From assembly GCA_013399305.1 (NCBI GenBank), contig VXAI01000194.1, positions 636,245 to 700,244 of the forward strand: a DNA stretch of 64,000 bases. The letters run 5' to 3'. Numbering within the stretch: position 1 is the first letter of the stretch; the number at the start of each line of letters is the position of its first letter. The notes beneath the pieces are model-generated. The model did no database searches. It was not told where the DNA came from and saw only the letters and a program-made list of their open reading frames with translations. A program made the position numbers and the translations under genes. Positions 32,701 to 53,625 of the stretch are shown here, piece after piece. Origin of the DNA: Rostratula benghalensis (taxonomy: Eukaryota > Chordata > Aves > Charadriiformes > Rostratulidae).

Positions 32701-35700
32701 ACAAAGGAGAGAGAAAAGGGACGGGTTACACCAAGGGTACAGCAGGAGAGCAGGGGACAGCAGAGCCCAGCTCCCTGCTGGGGACAGACGGACAGAGAGC
32801 CAGGCACCGCGGCAGGAGGACCCAGCCACCTCCACAAAGCCGTTCTCCGGGACAGTAACCACCTGAGGATTTATTTATTTACTCTAACGAGCTGCTCCAC
32901 GATTTGCACCACTTTTCAGCCCCTCACAAAGCCCTGCACAATGGGTTTCCCAGTCCGGCCCCGCTTCCACGCAAGCTCAGCGTTGCTGGAGTATCCCGAG
33001 GGGTGGGAGGCAATAACGAAGCAGGCTGCTTACTCAGGGGGTACTCACTTTTATTTATCTTCTCTATAGGAAAATACACTTCCAGGACAAACACAAAAAA
33101 CCATTACAGTAATCATTTTGCACGTTAACCAGAATAAATACTTAAGAGCTTTGACAAAACTCCTTCCATTGCCTCCCCGAGGGTCCAACTGAAGCACACC
33201 GGGGTCAGTACAAGTGAATTATCTATTTACAAACACAAAAGTTAAAAACCTGACAGCCAGGATTTCCTACAGTTGCTGCTCATGAAATGTCTCAGCTCAG
33301 AAAGCGCTTGATCGGGCTCCAGTCTGGTGCCTGCTCCGGGGCTGCACACCCCTCTGTGAATCAATGGGGCAATTGGCCTCCTTACCTAAACCAGCCTGGT
33401 TTTGCAATAAAAAGCATGGCCCAGCTATCAAGCCAATTTGCTAACAATCCACAGTTAGGCATCAACACTTAAAAATCCGACAGTCAGGAAATCCAGGCCC
33501 TACACATCTTCTATTGGCAATTAAAAAGCAGAATAATATTAAAATAAATGTCTAAGAGGACTTCCCAGCAATGACACTTCAGAGGGAAGCAGCAGCAGCC
33601 CGAGGCAATCCAGGAGAGCTGCTCGTGTGCCACGTTCTCAAGCAAAGCACCACCATTAAAGAGGAGGAAGGTTTGTACTGGAATCAAGGATGCTTGACCA
33701 GGTTCCCTTCATTTATCTGCAAGGGCTCCCAGGAAGCCTGTGTTAGAAGAACACTTGAAGCACAGCACTGAAAAAGTAAATTTTGCAAAGCGGGCACATA
33801 CATTCATTTTCTGAACACACAGACCCTTTCAGCTCAGAGTAAAGGCAAATCCAAAGGGACGAGGCATTGATTTTTAGCCTAAGGATATCTTTCCTCGGAT
33901 TTGATTCTAAATTAACATTACCCAGTATAGGAACAATGATTTATCAGAATTATCACAAGCTCCCCTGGCTCAGTTTTTTTTCCTCCTTTTACCCTCATCT
34001 TCAACATTAAGGCCTCAGAAGGCCAGGGAGACAGGCGGCTTTAGGGGAAATGTGCCTTTGCTGCATCGCTGCTGGCTGGACCATTCCCAAATGGGCCATC
34101 CCATCGGGGGAGATGCTCTACAGCATCCCAGCTCGATGCTTTGTGCGCTTCCGCGGCTCTGGCAGGACAGAAAAGTAAGAAAAACTGGGCAGCACTATTA
34201 AAAATGCTGTCACAAACTAGGGAACAGGAGACACGAGGTGTGTGACTCCAGGATCAATCCCACACCTCTGTGTCCTACGACCTGTGCGTAAATAGCGGCA
34301 GCGGAGAGAGACAGAGCAGTTGCTTTGAGAGAACCTGTTAGAAAAGCTTCACTTCAAGGTCAAAGAGTGATTAAAGTGAAAAAAAACCAAACAAACAAAA
34401 ACCAGCACATCCAAACAGCCACGTACATTCCAGCAGGAGTTCCCCAGGCCTGGAGGAAGGTGGGCAGAGGTGGGAGCTGAGCTGCAGTGGTGGGACCCGC
34501 ACCTCATCACTGCAGGGACCACCCTGCTGGGGGAATGGGGACACTTCCCCACCCCCAAACCCACTTCCCCTCCCAACACCTGGGAACTGAACCAGCTACT
34601 GCTTTACTGCTCTTCTGCCCCAAACCCAGCTCTCCCTTCGACACCCAGAGCCCCAGGAGCGAAAGGATCTGCCCAAAGCCCCAGGAGCAGAGGCGAGGAG
34701 GGAGCAGAGCTTTGCTGAGAGCAAGAGCAGGTCAGGCACAACCCTGACCACTCACGTACAGGTCACCCAAACCCTCCAAGGACATGGCTTGTGTCACCTC
34801 TGAGCCCATCCTTGGGTGCTCCCACAGGGGAAGACCCAAAGGTGAGGGTCACCCTGGCACACGAGGACCAGCACGGCACTCCCACAGCCCCACACGGGGA
34901 CCTGCCATGCAATACAGCCAGGCTCCCAGAGGGACCACCTAAAATGGCAGAAAGCTTTTACAAAACAAAGAAAGAAAAAGTCATCAGCGTTGGATGCAGG
35001 ACACGAGGTGAAACACCCGGTCAGCCAAGCGAGGAGTCGCAGCGGGGTCTGCCACGGCCACCGGCAGAGCAGGGGCTGGGCCTCGGGGATGGTGGCAGGG
35101 GGGCGAAGCAAGGGCATCTCTGGCCTTTCTGCAGGGGGTGGCAGCCACGGTCCTGTCCCTGCCCCTTACTCGGGGGCCGAGAGAGAAGGCAGGGTCTCGT
35201 GTGTGATGCTGCCTGGTGGCTCCCTGGAGAAGGGGGACAGACAAGGACATGTTCTCCCTTTAGGGAGGGAAGGAAAAACAATCCTGCTCTCTTCACCCCC
35301 ATGCAAAGATGCTTCCAAGAGGATGTGACAGTGAGGACTCAGTGACAATTGCCACCAACACAAGCTTATCCACCCAGATGCTTCCCAAGCACATGCTAAA
35401 CACAGAGTCCCAAGTCACTGGGAGCTGGCTGTGACACAACTCCTGCAAAGTCCTGGTGAGAAGGATTGTCACCGCACCCCGTCCCAGGCAGGGACAGGAC
35501 ACAAGTGGGACCTGCTCAGTATGAGTGACGTGGCTCAGCCCAGCAGCACCAGCACCGGGGGCTCCCACCTCCTGCTGCAGGGACAGAGCAAGCTCAGGGT
35601 GACACACACTTCAGCATTCAGCCAGCACAAGCACAACACACCAGTAAGTCCAGTCAGAGCCACTGGACCAGCAGCCTCCGCCCTGGTAACTTATTCCCCC

Positions 35701-38700
35701 CGCACTGAGATCCCCTTTAATGACAGGTTATGACACAGCAAGAGTCTTCCCTCTGCTCCATGCGTCTGTCTTGCCCCAGAGCAGTTTCCATGCAACATGC
35801 ATCGAGAGAAGTCCTACTTACTAACACACAAGAGTACACACAAGCTGCTGGCAGCGGTACTCACAGGCAAGCATTTCCCCCTTGAGGCTGCAAAGGAAAA
35901 AGAAACAGCACAGGATAGCTCATAGTGCCTTTCAAAGGAGGTTTCAGAAAAATAGCAGTACAAGCGGCAAAGCAGATGAGGAGAGAAGTGAAGCAACCCC
36001 AAGGACTGTGTGTCAGGGAGCAGAGGGCAGGCTGTAGTGACAGCAGGAGCTGACACAGGTCACGGACATCGCCTGAAAACACCAGCAACCTTCACCTGTG
36101 CTGCATCGCTCTCCTTTTACCCTCTGGAGACTTACTCTGCTAACGAGGAGGAGAGGAAACAGAACTGGGCTCGCTGGACACCTTGGAAAACATTAACCTC
36201 TAAAGTATCCAAGATTCTTTTATTTCTGAAGAGGTTAGTAATGATGGCTGTCACTGCAAGGGGAGCCCAGCCAAGACCTCCTCAAAGGGTACAGCCAGCT
36301 CTGCCTGAGGTCTCCCAGGCACAGAAAAACTCCTAATTTAGCAGAGAAACAATTTTAAACGAGCAAAAAACCCGAACATTGCATTCAGCACCGCTGAGGA
36401 CCTACGTGCTTCTAAGCTAAAGGAAACACCAAGCACCAAAACTCAAACCGCTTTAATTTGGGCACCCAAAGAACCCAAACTTTGCTCATCAAGCTGCTGC
36501 CATCAGGATCTGCAGGGAAATGGGCACGGAAAAAAAATAATAAAAAAAATCACAGGCGCTTGCACGGAGCCTGATTTTTAAAGTCTCTGGCACCACAATT
36601 TTAGTTTAATGAGCCAACTTTGGGGTTCGGGGTCAGTTTTTGTGGTGGCTTTTAGGGTTATTTTGCCTTTTTAATCCAGAATTATTTTCATGCAGGAGCA
36701 GAGATGGCGATTAAGACCTGGGGAAGGGTTTGTGTTTNNNNNNNNNNNNNNNNNNNNNNNNNNNNNNNNNNNNNNNNNNNNNNNNNNNNNNNNNNNNNNN
36801 NNNNNNNNNNNNNNNNNNNNNNNNNNNNNNNNNNNNNNNNNNNNNNNNNNNNNNNNNNNNNNNNNNNNNNNNNNNNNNNNNNNNNNNNNNNNNNNNNNNN
36901 NNNNNNNNNNNNNNNNNNNNNNNNNNNNNNNNNNNNNNNNNNNNNNNNNNNNNNNNNNNNNNNNNNNNNNNNNNNNNNNNNNNNNNNNNNNNNNNNNNNN
37001 NNNNNNNNNNNNNNNNNNNNNNNNNNNNNNNNNNNNNNNNNNNNNNNNNNNNNNNNNNNNNNNNNNNNNNNNNNNNNNNNNNNNNNNNNNNNGAACCACA
37101 GTTTAAAAACCACGTCACAGACCAGCAGGTACCTCCCTCCGGCCTCCCCGCACGCAGGCTTCCCCCAGGCAGGGCTCTGAGGATCACTCAACCCAATGGT
37201 GCAAATAATTGGCCCCGATGGTAAAAAAAAATAATAATGATTATTTCCAGCAGATACCCAGAGGGTACCAACTTCACCAGGTCCTGCTTCCCCCCAAAAC
37301 AGGGTCCTGGTGCAGCCCCCAAAGAGAGGGTGGCAATCAAATGCCTCAAAAATAGTGGCAGAGGGACACGCTCGTTCACCAACCCCTTCTATTGGTGAAA
37401 CTGGCTCAGAGTCTGCTCGGAAACTCTGCTTTTTTAGCAGTTTTATTTCCCTTTGGGATTTTTTTTTTTTTTTGCTGAGGTGGCTTTGTTTGTTTGCATT
37501 TGTGCTTAATTGTTGTTTCTTTTTTTTTTTTCCTCCCCATAATAAATTTGGGGGGAGGGGGGAAAGTAATAATAAAATAGGAAACTTTGCCTTCTTTGTG
37601 TTTCTTCTTCCCCAGAGCAGCCACACTGCCCAGGTGAAGCAAAGAACAACAGACACAGCCTCTGACTCCTCCCAGAGGGCAGCAAGGACTTCAATGCAGG
37701 CATCACACAGAAGTCCCAGAGCGATACACGCTTGACTGGAAACCACCAGAACGGGATCAGCCACAAAAAAATCTTCCCAAATACCCCAAGTTTAGCATTT
37801 TGTAATCAGTTGCACTCAGCTCTGCCAACCCTGCGGCCACAGAGGCAGGTTCCTGGTTTCTCATCCCCTGGTTTCTGGTCCCTCAGCGCAGGGACACAAA
37901 AATAACCACATCCCAGGCAATCAGCCAACAGTTCTTTATAAAACACCACGACAAGAGGTAGCTAAAAAGCCTAAATGTACCAAAAGAAATTAAAATTTGA
38001 TGCACTTCGATCTGCCCCGAGGTAGGGAAGTGGAGACTTGGTTCATGCCCTTTAACTGGGGGAGTTGACTGCGGGGAATCTTGACGCACCATTCCCCAAC
38101 AGACCAGTCCCTCTGCAGTGGAAAAGGTGACAACTGAAGTAGCAGCAACTTCCTCAGATTTAGCAGGCAGTTTTGGGCTCTGCTGAGCGGGGTGGATGGC
38201 CAGTTATCTCAGCCATGGCAGAGATTTCTTGCTTTCATGAACAAAGCCAGGCAGAGCCTGGGCAGATGCTCAGGGCAAGGGAGGCAAATTGGGCCCATCT
38301 CCTTCTGCTCTCACATCTACAAAGTTTAGGAACACCCCGCTCCTGCCCTGCACTGAATACTTGTAAAGAGGCACAAGAACTCTGCAGAGACAAGGGAAAA
38401 ACCTCTCATTCTCCCAGTCACCAGCACAGGGCGGCAAGCGCTGCCCAGGGAGAGGAAACCCATACAGACAATGAGGGAAAAACAAACTTTAAACATTTTT
38501 GGCAAGTCTTTTCGAAATGACTGCAATTAATACAAAGGAACATTAACCAAAAGTGCTTCATTGAAAACTGAGAACAAGACCTGGAATTCAAAATGTGCTA
38601 AATTTGCCCATTCTGCTTCCTGGAACAGCTCTAAAAACCATCTCCCCCTCGGCCTGGGAAGCACATTCACTGAGCCCATCATTAATTCTGCTTTTGGGGA

Positions 38701-38829
38701 TTATGCCTGAAGCAAGTCTTTCTGGTGACTGAAAGCAAAGGGCCATTTCTTACAGGTGTTTAAAGTGGTTTTGTTGGGGGATTTCTTTTTGAAAAGAGGA
38801 AAAAGCCAGAGCTGCCCAGAGAGACTTAC
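29784..38829 (-). other. PFKFB2: Putative PFKFB2 last intron and long 3' UTR
   Basis: Nine kilobases without a recognised coding exon. AT-rich, with many poly-A/T runs and a (TA)/(CA) run near 30928-30985. The last PFKFB2 coding exon should be in this stretch. A scan for the conserved tail region (Arg-Arg-Asn-Ser-Phe-Thr-Pro) failed, and a 355-bp run of N lies inside. The 3' UTR assignment is inference. Confidence 0.35.
36738..37092. other. Assembly gap (355 N)
   Basis: Undetermined bases. Long open frames crossing it are artefacts. The missing terminal PFKFB2 exon could be hidden here. Confidence 0.99.
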
Positions 38830-46286
<7,457 letters not shown>

Positions 46287-46586
46287 GGCTCCGCGCGCCG
46301 CATGCAAATGAGATGCAGAGCAGATGCAAATCACGCCGCCGGTCAACGGCGCTGCGTCACGGGCGCGGGCGCGCGCCGCTATGCAAATGAACCGGCATCC
46401 GCTGGGGGGGGGGAGGGGGGGAAGGCGGGCGGCTCGCTGATTGGACGCCCGCCGGCCAATCACGGGGCGCGGCGGCAGGTCTCGCGAGAGTGGGCGGGAG
46501 CGGCGGGGCGGAAGCGGAAGTCCGTCGGTGGGAGGAGGAGGAGGAGGAGGCGGCAGTGGCGGCGGCGCGGGGCGGCCCCGCCGAGG
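46287..46586. promoter_or_regulatory. Bidirectional CpG-rich promoter of PFKFB2 and YOD1
   Basis: The two start codons point away from each other 300 bp apart. The interval is rich in CpG and lacks a TATA box. It holds three ATGCAAAT octamers (46302, 46324, 46381), a GATTGG at 46439 and a CCAATC at 46456 (CCAAT boxes on opposite strands), the palindrome TCTCGCGAGA at 46480, a GGGCGGG at about 46492 and two adjacent CGGAAG ETS sites at 46509 and 46515. TGCGTCACG near 46353 resembles a CRE half site. Factor binding is inferred from motifs only. Confidence 0.8.
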
Positions 46587-46794
46587 ATGCTGCGGCTGCG
46601 CTGCAAGGCCCGGAGCGGCACCCACCCCCTGCCCGGCCTCACGGCCCACTCCCGCCTCAGAGACATGCAGGCCGCGCTGGCCGCCCTCACCGGCGTCCCC
46701 GCCCCGGCCCAGCGCCTCCTGCTGGGTTTCCCGCCACGGAGCCTGGACCTCAGCGACGGCGAGCGGCGGCTGGGCGACCTCGGCATCCACTCGG
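46587..46794 (+). CDS. YOD1: YOD1 exon 1
   Basis: 69 codons plus one base, donor GTGAGG. The start ATG is the first in frame with MLRLRCK, the family N-terminus of the UBX-like domain. Confidence 0.93.
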
Positions 46795-47958
46795 GTGAGG
46801 GGCGGGGCGGGCACCGGCGCTTTTTGGCTTCTGCTGCCCGGCCGGCTGCAATTACCCTAATTAAAGGAGGCTGCGGCCCAGCCCGCCCTTCCTCAGGCGG
46901 CTGCCGGGCCGGTTCTTCCTCCCCGGGGGAGCAGTCGGCAGCCGGCTCGGGAGGGACGACTCGGTGGTGGTTTCGCTCGCGTCCCGGGGGTGCGGAGGCA
47001 ACAGCGCGGGGCTGTGGGGACGGGGACCCGGGAGAGGCCCAGGTGAGTCCGTCAGAGCCCACTGCGGAGTCGTGGCGCTGCCGGCGGCGTCGGCCGAGCC
47101 TGTTTTCCATCAGGATACCGTGCTGCCGGGCAAAAGGAGGGCGAGCCTTTATAATAACAACAACGGAGCTGTGTTCTTTTGTTTTAGGAGCATCACCCTT
47201 AACCCCCAGCTGCGTATTTCTCTCAATTCTTCCTCCTCCTGTGTTTGACAGGCGATACCCTGATAGTGGAAGAGGATACGTCCAGAGCCAAGGCTGACTC
47301 GCCCGTTGTCGCCAAAAGAACGATGTCGAATTCGGTGAGGGAAGCGGCACCGGCGCTGGTGAGGAGGGTTGTCCCAGCAGATAACTCCTGCCTCTTCACC
47401 AGTGTCTACTACGTGGTGGAGGGGGGCGTTTGTGACCCGGGTTGCGCCCCAGAGATGCGCAGCCTCATAGCCCAGATCGTGGCAAGCGATCCCGAGTCTT
47501 ACTGTGAGGCGGTGCTAGGGAAAACCAACAGGGAGTACTGCGACTGGATCAGGAGAGAAGAGACTTGGGGAGGAGCCATCGAGGTGTCCATTTTGTCCAA
47601 ATTCTACCAGTGTGAGATCTGCGTGGTGGACACGCAGACCCTCAGGATCGACCGTTTTGGGGAAGATGCCAGCTACAGGAAGAGGGTCCTTTTAATTTAC
47701 GACGGGATCCATTACGATCCGCTGGAGCGCAAAATCCCCGGCTCGGACCTTCCTCCCCAGACCATTTTCTCCACAAGTGATGATGTTGTCCTTGCACAAG
47801 CCCTGGAGTTGGCGGATGAAGCCAGGAGGAAGAGGCAGTTCACCGACGTGAATCGCTTCACGCTGAGGTGCATGGTGTGCCAGAAGGGACTGACTGGACA
47901 AGGGGAGGCCAGAGAGCACGCCAAGGAGACTGGACACACCAACTTCGGGGAGGTGTGA
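46587..47958 (+). CDS. YOD1: Ubiquitin thioesterase OTU1 (YOD1 deubiquitinase)
   Basis: Two exons (46587-46794 and 47252-47958) join in phase 1 to 304 codons; human YOD1 has 348, the difference being at the N-terminus. The first exon encodes the UBX-like N-terminal domain ([11 protein letters not shown] to LGDLGIHS) that in the family binds p97/VCP. The second has the OTU domain with [15 protein letters not shown] (catalytic Cys near residue 116), YDGIHYDP (catalytic His) and a C-terminal C2H2 zinc finger ([11 protein letters not shown]...HAKETGH). YOD1 trims ubiquitin chains from p97 substrates in ER-associated degradation. It is transcribed away from PFKFB2. Confidence 0.97.
47252..47958 (+). 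CDS. YOD1: YOD1 exon 2 (OTU domain and zinc finger)
   Basis: 707 nt after the acceptor TGTTTGACAG. Starts [10 protein letters not shown] and ends TNFGEV then TGA, as in other vertebrate YOD1 proteins. Confidence 0.97.
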
Positions 47959-50165
47959 CGCCCACACGAGGAGGGTTACATCGACTACCTCACCAATCCG
48001 GAATAAAATTCTGGATTTCCAGATAAGCTGTACGTAATCATAAAATTCCGTTCTCAAAAGCTTGAAAAGCGTTAGTAACTTAATGATGGCCAAGACACAG
48101 GTCTGTTATGGGCAGTGACTTTTCCACTGGGTTTGAAGTAGGAACCTTCTCGCATGCTGACTTAGAGTACTTTGGCAGGTGGTAAACGCTGGCAGCTAAA
48201 AACCAGGTTTCTCAAACTGTAATTTCTCATCCTGTGTGTGATCTGAGCAGACCTGCAAAATCAGCCCCGCTCAACACTCACACCAAACCCAGCCTCTGAG
48301 GCGCTGAGTGACTCTCCCTGTAATGTGTTTTCAGAGTCACTAAGTTAACGTTGGGGAAACACATGTATCAGCATTACTTACCCTAAGACTTAGGCTCCGT
48401 GTGTACGAGCGGTTCTTGCAGGGGAAACTGCTCCTTGGGTGCACAATTTTTCATGGCCAGAGCTTCTCCAAAGCTGCCCTACACGATGTTACCATCAGAA
48501 GTAGACTGTTGCTTGTGTGAAGTCATGGCTTTAGAGAAAGAAATGGCCTCTAAGCTTTAAGGTAGCCTTCTTTAAATTAACGAGTAGATGGTTAAGTGTT
48601 GAATAAACTTATTAATCCTCCGTAGGTAGTTTTTTAGTTGCTTGAAAAATAACTATCAACCCCCCGGTGCTTACGCTGCATCAGAAGGTAGGGGTGTTTC
48701 CCGGGATACTTGGGATTCTTCTTCATAATAGTATCTGGCAAGAGGGAAATACAGTCATTAAGAAGTGACTTAATTTACATCTGTTAATTACATTTAAGCA
48801 GACTTGACTTGGATGCAGCCAATTTCCTGGCCACAGTGTTACTGAGCTGTACCAGATTCCAGATACTGTAAAGGAGCACTTTAAGGTCCAGTTCTCACTC
48901 TGCTGGTAAAAAGTTCTGCCCTTTTTAAAGGACAAAAAGTGCTAACCCAGAAGGGAGGCTTGAAGTTTCTTCATTTGCATTCTGCCTTAATGTGTTTGAT
49001 TTGTCACCCATGACTGTTCAGTAGCAAGACTTTTAATTCTGCTAATGAAGGGTGCAGTTTAATTTCCGGAACAAAATAAGCTGCGTGAACTGCCCTGCTC
49101 CTCCTGCTGTTGGGGATCCAGGCTGGTGGAATTGGTGTAATGTCTCTTACCTCACAGCAGCGTCGTGAGGCTCAGCAGCTCTTGAGGTCTTTTAAAAGGT
49201 GCTGTAAAGGTGCTTATTACTGAAAGGGAGGTTTTTAGTTTGTTTTGTTTTTTCTTTTCTTTGAGATGCCTACAGCACATATGTGTTTTATTGAATTTTA
49301 AGATGCTCGTAGCCTGCTGTCTTCTCTTACTCTGGTTTGAGTTGCCTTCCTTGCACTTTTACAAATGGGGAGCAAGAACGTGCATCTCCAGCCCGAGTCA
49401 GAAATAAACCTGCTTTCCAAGGGGAACCTAAGATCTAGTTTTAAAGGCCCCCATTCGTTACATCTGGCTAAACTCCTGCTGCAGCAAAACCTTCTTTCCC
49501 ATAAAAAGCACATTTCATTGAAGTTCTCATCAGAGGCTCCCAGTTGGGCCTTGAAATACAGGAGAGCCTTATTGAAAATGGAACATAATTACATAAGCAA
49601 GTGCTTTGCTGAATTGCAGCATGAATAATTAATCAAGACCAGAATCACCAAGAGCACTATGGACCAGGTTTCTTTTAAATTCAGTATTAAGATGCACACT
49701 GGCACTGTTGGGAGTCTCCTATAGAACACCACTTTGCTTCTGGTGTTAAACCCCACTTTGCTTTTAGCCTGTCATTAGGAAAAAAAATAAAATAAAACAC
49801 ACCAAACCCCCACCATTAAAACCAGCCCTCTAGAAGCTGATGCTTATAAACCTAAAGAAATACCTGAGAGTTCAAAGGAACTTGAAGATTACACTGTGTT
49901 ATAACTACTTGAGATGAAATGCTGTCTAGGAGCGAGACCAAGAGACTGTCAGTCCCAAGTCGTCCTCGCGGTGAGACGCCTGGGACGAGGAGGTGATCCT
50001 CACCATTTGCCATCTGTGAAATGGGCATAATACCTACCTCAGGGAGGTGTGGAGGTGGCTGAAACAGAGGTGGAAGATGCATATTTATTGTCTGCCGTGC
50101 ATTGACTTTGGGGAGCAACACTTAGATTTGAGCTTTGTATCCTGGATGGATTTCTGAAAGCATGT

Positions 50166-50207
50166 NNNNNNNNNNNNNNNNNNNNNNNNNNNNNNNNNNN
50201 NNNNNNN
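50166..50207. other. Assembly gap (42 N)
   Basis: Undetermined bases downstream of YOD1. Confidence 0.99.
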
Positions 50208-51529
50208 TTTGGTATTTCTCAGTCACAGTATTTTAAAAATTAGCATATTTAATCCAGAGTGTTCAGCTTTGCTCTACCACGGTTGCATAGGAAATCTGCT
50301 AAGAGAGCGTCGGTTCTGTTTGAGGGAGATGTGTCAATACCACTGCTTGGATGTTTTCTTTCGTTGCCTAGAAAATAAAATCTCTTTGGTTAAAAAAAAC
50401 AACCCAACAGTCAATGGAAGTGCTGTAATTCATCCTCCTGAAAGCTGACACTGTTGTGTCCTGACAAACTCTGCCCAAGAACAAGTGACCTGTGGGACTG
50501 GCCCCGAGTCCAAAAGCCACGTGGGGTTCCCTTAAACTCTTCCCAGCAGAAAGAGTCTGTGGTATTTAACGTGTCAGGTATGGATACACTTAAGGTAAAA
50601 CCCAGCCCTAACACCTACAGACGAAAGGGACTTGCCTTCTTACTGCCTGTTACCAGCTTCTGCCTGCTCTTAACGATACAGTTTTGGAACTCTCACAAAA
50701 CCAGCATCCTGGGACTGGCAGGATGAACCCCTGAACACCAGAGGTACATTTGCACTGAACTGTTAGTAATTACACAGCACAATGTTAATTACAGCTGTTC
50801 CAGAGCAGAGGTGTAGGGCGTAGACACAGGCACTGGTGGGGAGTAGTGTCACCTGCCCAGACCTGTCCAGAGAGCCTGTAGAGGATGAAAATATGCGTGT
50901 CCTTATCTTTACTCTCATTCCCCATTGACTCATTTCCTTGCTGAACACCTCAGCGAGGAGGTCAGTAACCAAACAGACCTCGGAGACTGAGACTGTTGCC
51001 TGGAAGGTGTGTTTATTGGTGGTGTTCTACCCATCTGGGCAGTTCTGCACCTTCCCTGAAAGAATTCTGGTTTCCTGGAGCCAGTCTGGCCCTTCCACCA
51101 GCACAAAATTCCTCCTTTAATTAAAGGAGAGCCTCGCACACTCCAATCAATCACGTGGCCTTTCACAAACGTGGTCCATGGTGCAAAGGGACAAATCCTG
51201 GGGTGAGAGCAGCACTTTAAAAGCTGGCAGTCACAGCGAGAGGGACATGGCCTGGCAACTTGCTCAGGATGAAGCTTCTTCATGTTCAGCTTGTTCAATG
51301 AGAACATAGTTATATATTTTTTTTTTTAAGCACTAAACACTTTCTCTGTGCAATGGGAGTCAGGCATCAAGAGGATAAAATGCCAAGAGGCTTTTACATG
51401 CCTCCTGAATCTTTTATGTGTTTAAATATATAAATCATTAAGGGGACAGGAAGATTTGAGCTCGGTACAGCACAGGTCTAATTTCATGGATGCAATTGCC
51501 TGAAAGGCTGGTCTGGGGAGGAAATCAGT

Positions 51530-51856
51530 AATACTCCAAAGGAAAATCTGAGAGCTGGAGAGGGACTCTGTCAGGAAGTGGAGTGACAGGACAAGGGGTA
51601 ACAGCTTTAAACTGAAAGAGGGGAAGATTGAGATGAGATACCAGAAAGAACCTCTTTGCTGTGAGGGTGGTGAGAGCCTGGCCCAGGTTGCCCAGAGAAG
51701 CTGTGGCTGCCCCATCCCTGGAGGGGTCCAAGGCCAGGTTGGAGGGGGCTTGGAGCAACCTGGGCTGGTGGGAGGTGTCCCTGTCCAGGGCAGGGGGTGG
51801 CACTGGAGAGGCTTTAAGGTCCCTCCCAACTCTGACCATTCTATGATTCTATGAAA
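51530..51856 (+). mobile_element. CR1 LINE 3' fragment
   Basis: Plus-oriented CR1 ending CTGACCATTCTATGATTCTATG, with the typical GAGCCTGGCCCAGGTTGCCC inside. Confidence 0.93.
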
Positions 51857-53274
51857 AACTTAATTCTTCAGTACTGGAGAAACCTACGTTAAAAAAAAAG
51901 CAGTTGCTGGGGAGAGGGGTGAGAAAAGGAACATCTTGTTACACGGTGCAGAGTCAGTATCTCCAGTCTGCACCTCTTCTCCCGCAGGGCCAGAGCAGAG
52001 GCTGTTTGTGACAGTCCGGGAACAGCGTCTCCTGTGCCCATCCCGCTGCTCCCAGAGCCCTGTTCCAGGACGTCACCACTCTACAGCCGTCACCCGCCCT
52101 GGGGCAACAAAGCCACCGGGAGACTGTGCTGGTAACACAGGATCTGTGCAGTTTTATCAGCATTTTTGACCTGAGCAGCGTTATCTCTTTGCCCTTCCTG
52201 ACTTTCAAGGGAGCAGCAGGAGGAGGACTGGCAGAAAATGCCCAATGTCTCCGCCGACTGCCTTAAAGACAGAAATCCCTCCATCGGCGGGGATTTTAAG
52301 AAACCAGCCCGACACTGGGAAGCTCTTTAATAAGAGCAGAAAAAAAAAAAAGAAAAAAAAAACCAACCCTAAAACTCTTTAATAAGAGAAGTAAAAATTT
52401 TCCAGCTTGCTATTTTGAAAATTACAGCTCCTTATCATACAAATTAAATGTCTGCCTGCATTTTAAACCCGACTGCATGCAGCCATAAAGCTTCCATCAG
52501 GCTTTGCTCTGCTCAGGACTGGGCAGGATAAAATTCCTTCAAATTGGCTGAAATCAGTATCTCTTTTATCTCTTTTTCACTCTGCTGAGTGTGAGCCCAC
52601 AAATACTTTCTTTTACAAAATACTGCTAACAAGACTGGGTTTTCCTGTTCTGTTAATTTTACTTAAAGCCTTGGGGAATGTGTTATACCCTGAGAGTTTT
52701 TGATGCAGAGTTAATGGTAAACACGCCGTGGAAACGCATCACCCCAGCCCTCTACCTCTTCTCTGTAAAACAGGGATCATCAATAGGGTTCCTTGCTCAG
52801 GTCCCAGCCTTATTAAGATTTAATTATTTCTCTAAACTGCTGCGTAACGCTAGGCACTCACTGCCTAGTATCTTCCATAACTGATTTGTCAGCATACCCA
52901 CTGTACATACAACCTGATCTCGAGGAGAGTACCCAACAGCCCTACGGAGTCACAGAAATGCCACCACGTTAACAGGTATCTTATCGGTGACGCCGTATGG
53001 ATGCGTTTCCTTCAGGGCCAGGGCTGAATCATTTGTCTTCATTTGTTTATGAAGAGGGTGAGGCACAACGGGTCTGTTAACATGCCAAAGTCCTTTCACA
53101 GCCTCCTGGAGCTTTCTCTGCATCATTTGACTCCTTGCATGTACTTCATGCCGTCGATATGAAATCACACTTTATTTTGGGTTGTGGCTATTTATATTCA
53201 TTGGAGGAACACCGGAAAAAAAAAAAAAAAAATTCTTTCTGGGCAGCTGATTCACAGGAGCTCAAGACTTTTCT

Positions 53275-53625
53275 TAATGGATTGTGACATTGAAGACCTT
53301 GCTCTCTACAACTCCCTGAAAGGAGGGTGTAGAGAGGTAGGGTCACTTCTCCCACGTCACAGGCAATGGGACAAGAGGAAACAGCCTCAAGTTGCATCGG
53401 GGGAGATTCAGTTGGAGATTAGGAAAAATCTTTACATGGAAAGGGTTATGAAGAATTGGAATGGGCTGTCCAGGGAAGCAATTGAGGCACCATCCCAAGA
53501 GGTATTCAAAAGACAGGTTGACATGGTGCTTGAGGACATGGTTTAGTGATGGTTTTTATCAGTTAGGTTGACAGTTGGACTCGATGATCTTAAAGGCCCC
53601 TTCCAACCTGGACAATTCTATGATT
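53275..53625 (+). mobile_element. CR1 LINE 3' fragment
   Basis: Plus-oriented CR1 of a different subfamily (GGTTGACAGTTGGACTCGAT, GGACAATTCTATGATTTTCC end). It keeps a short open frame. Confidence 0.9.

Noticed and set aside
36671..36712. Short frame after CCTTCCCCAG in phase 0 as the last PFKFB2 exon
   Set aside because: It would add only nine residues (VLIAISAPA) unlike any PFKFB tail, so it is likely chance.
36688..37764. Open frame of 358 codons on the minus strand
   Set aside because: About a third of it is the N gap read as unknown residues. The rest has no domain or conserved motif.
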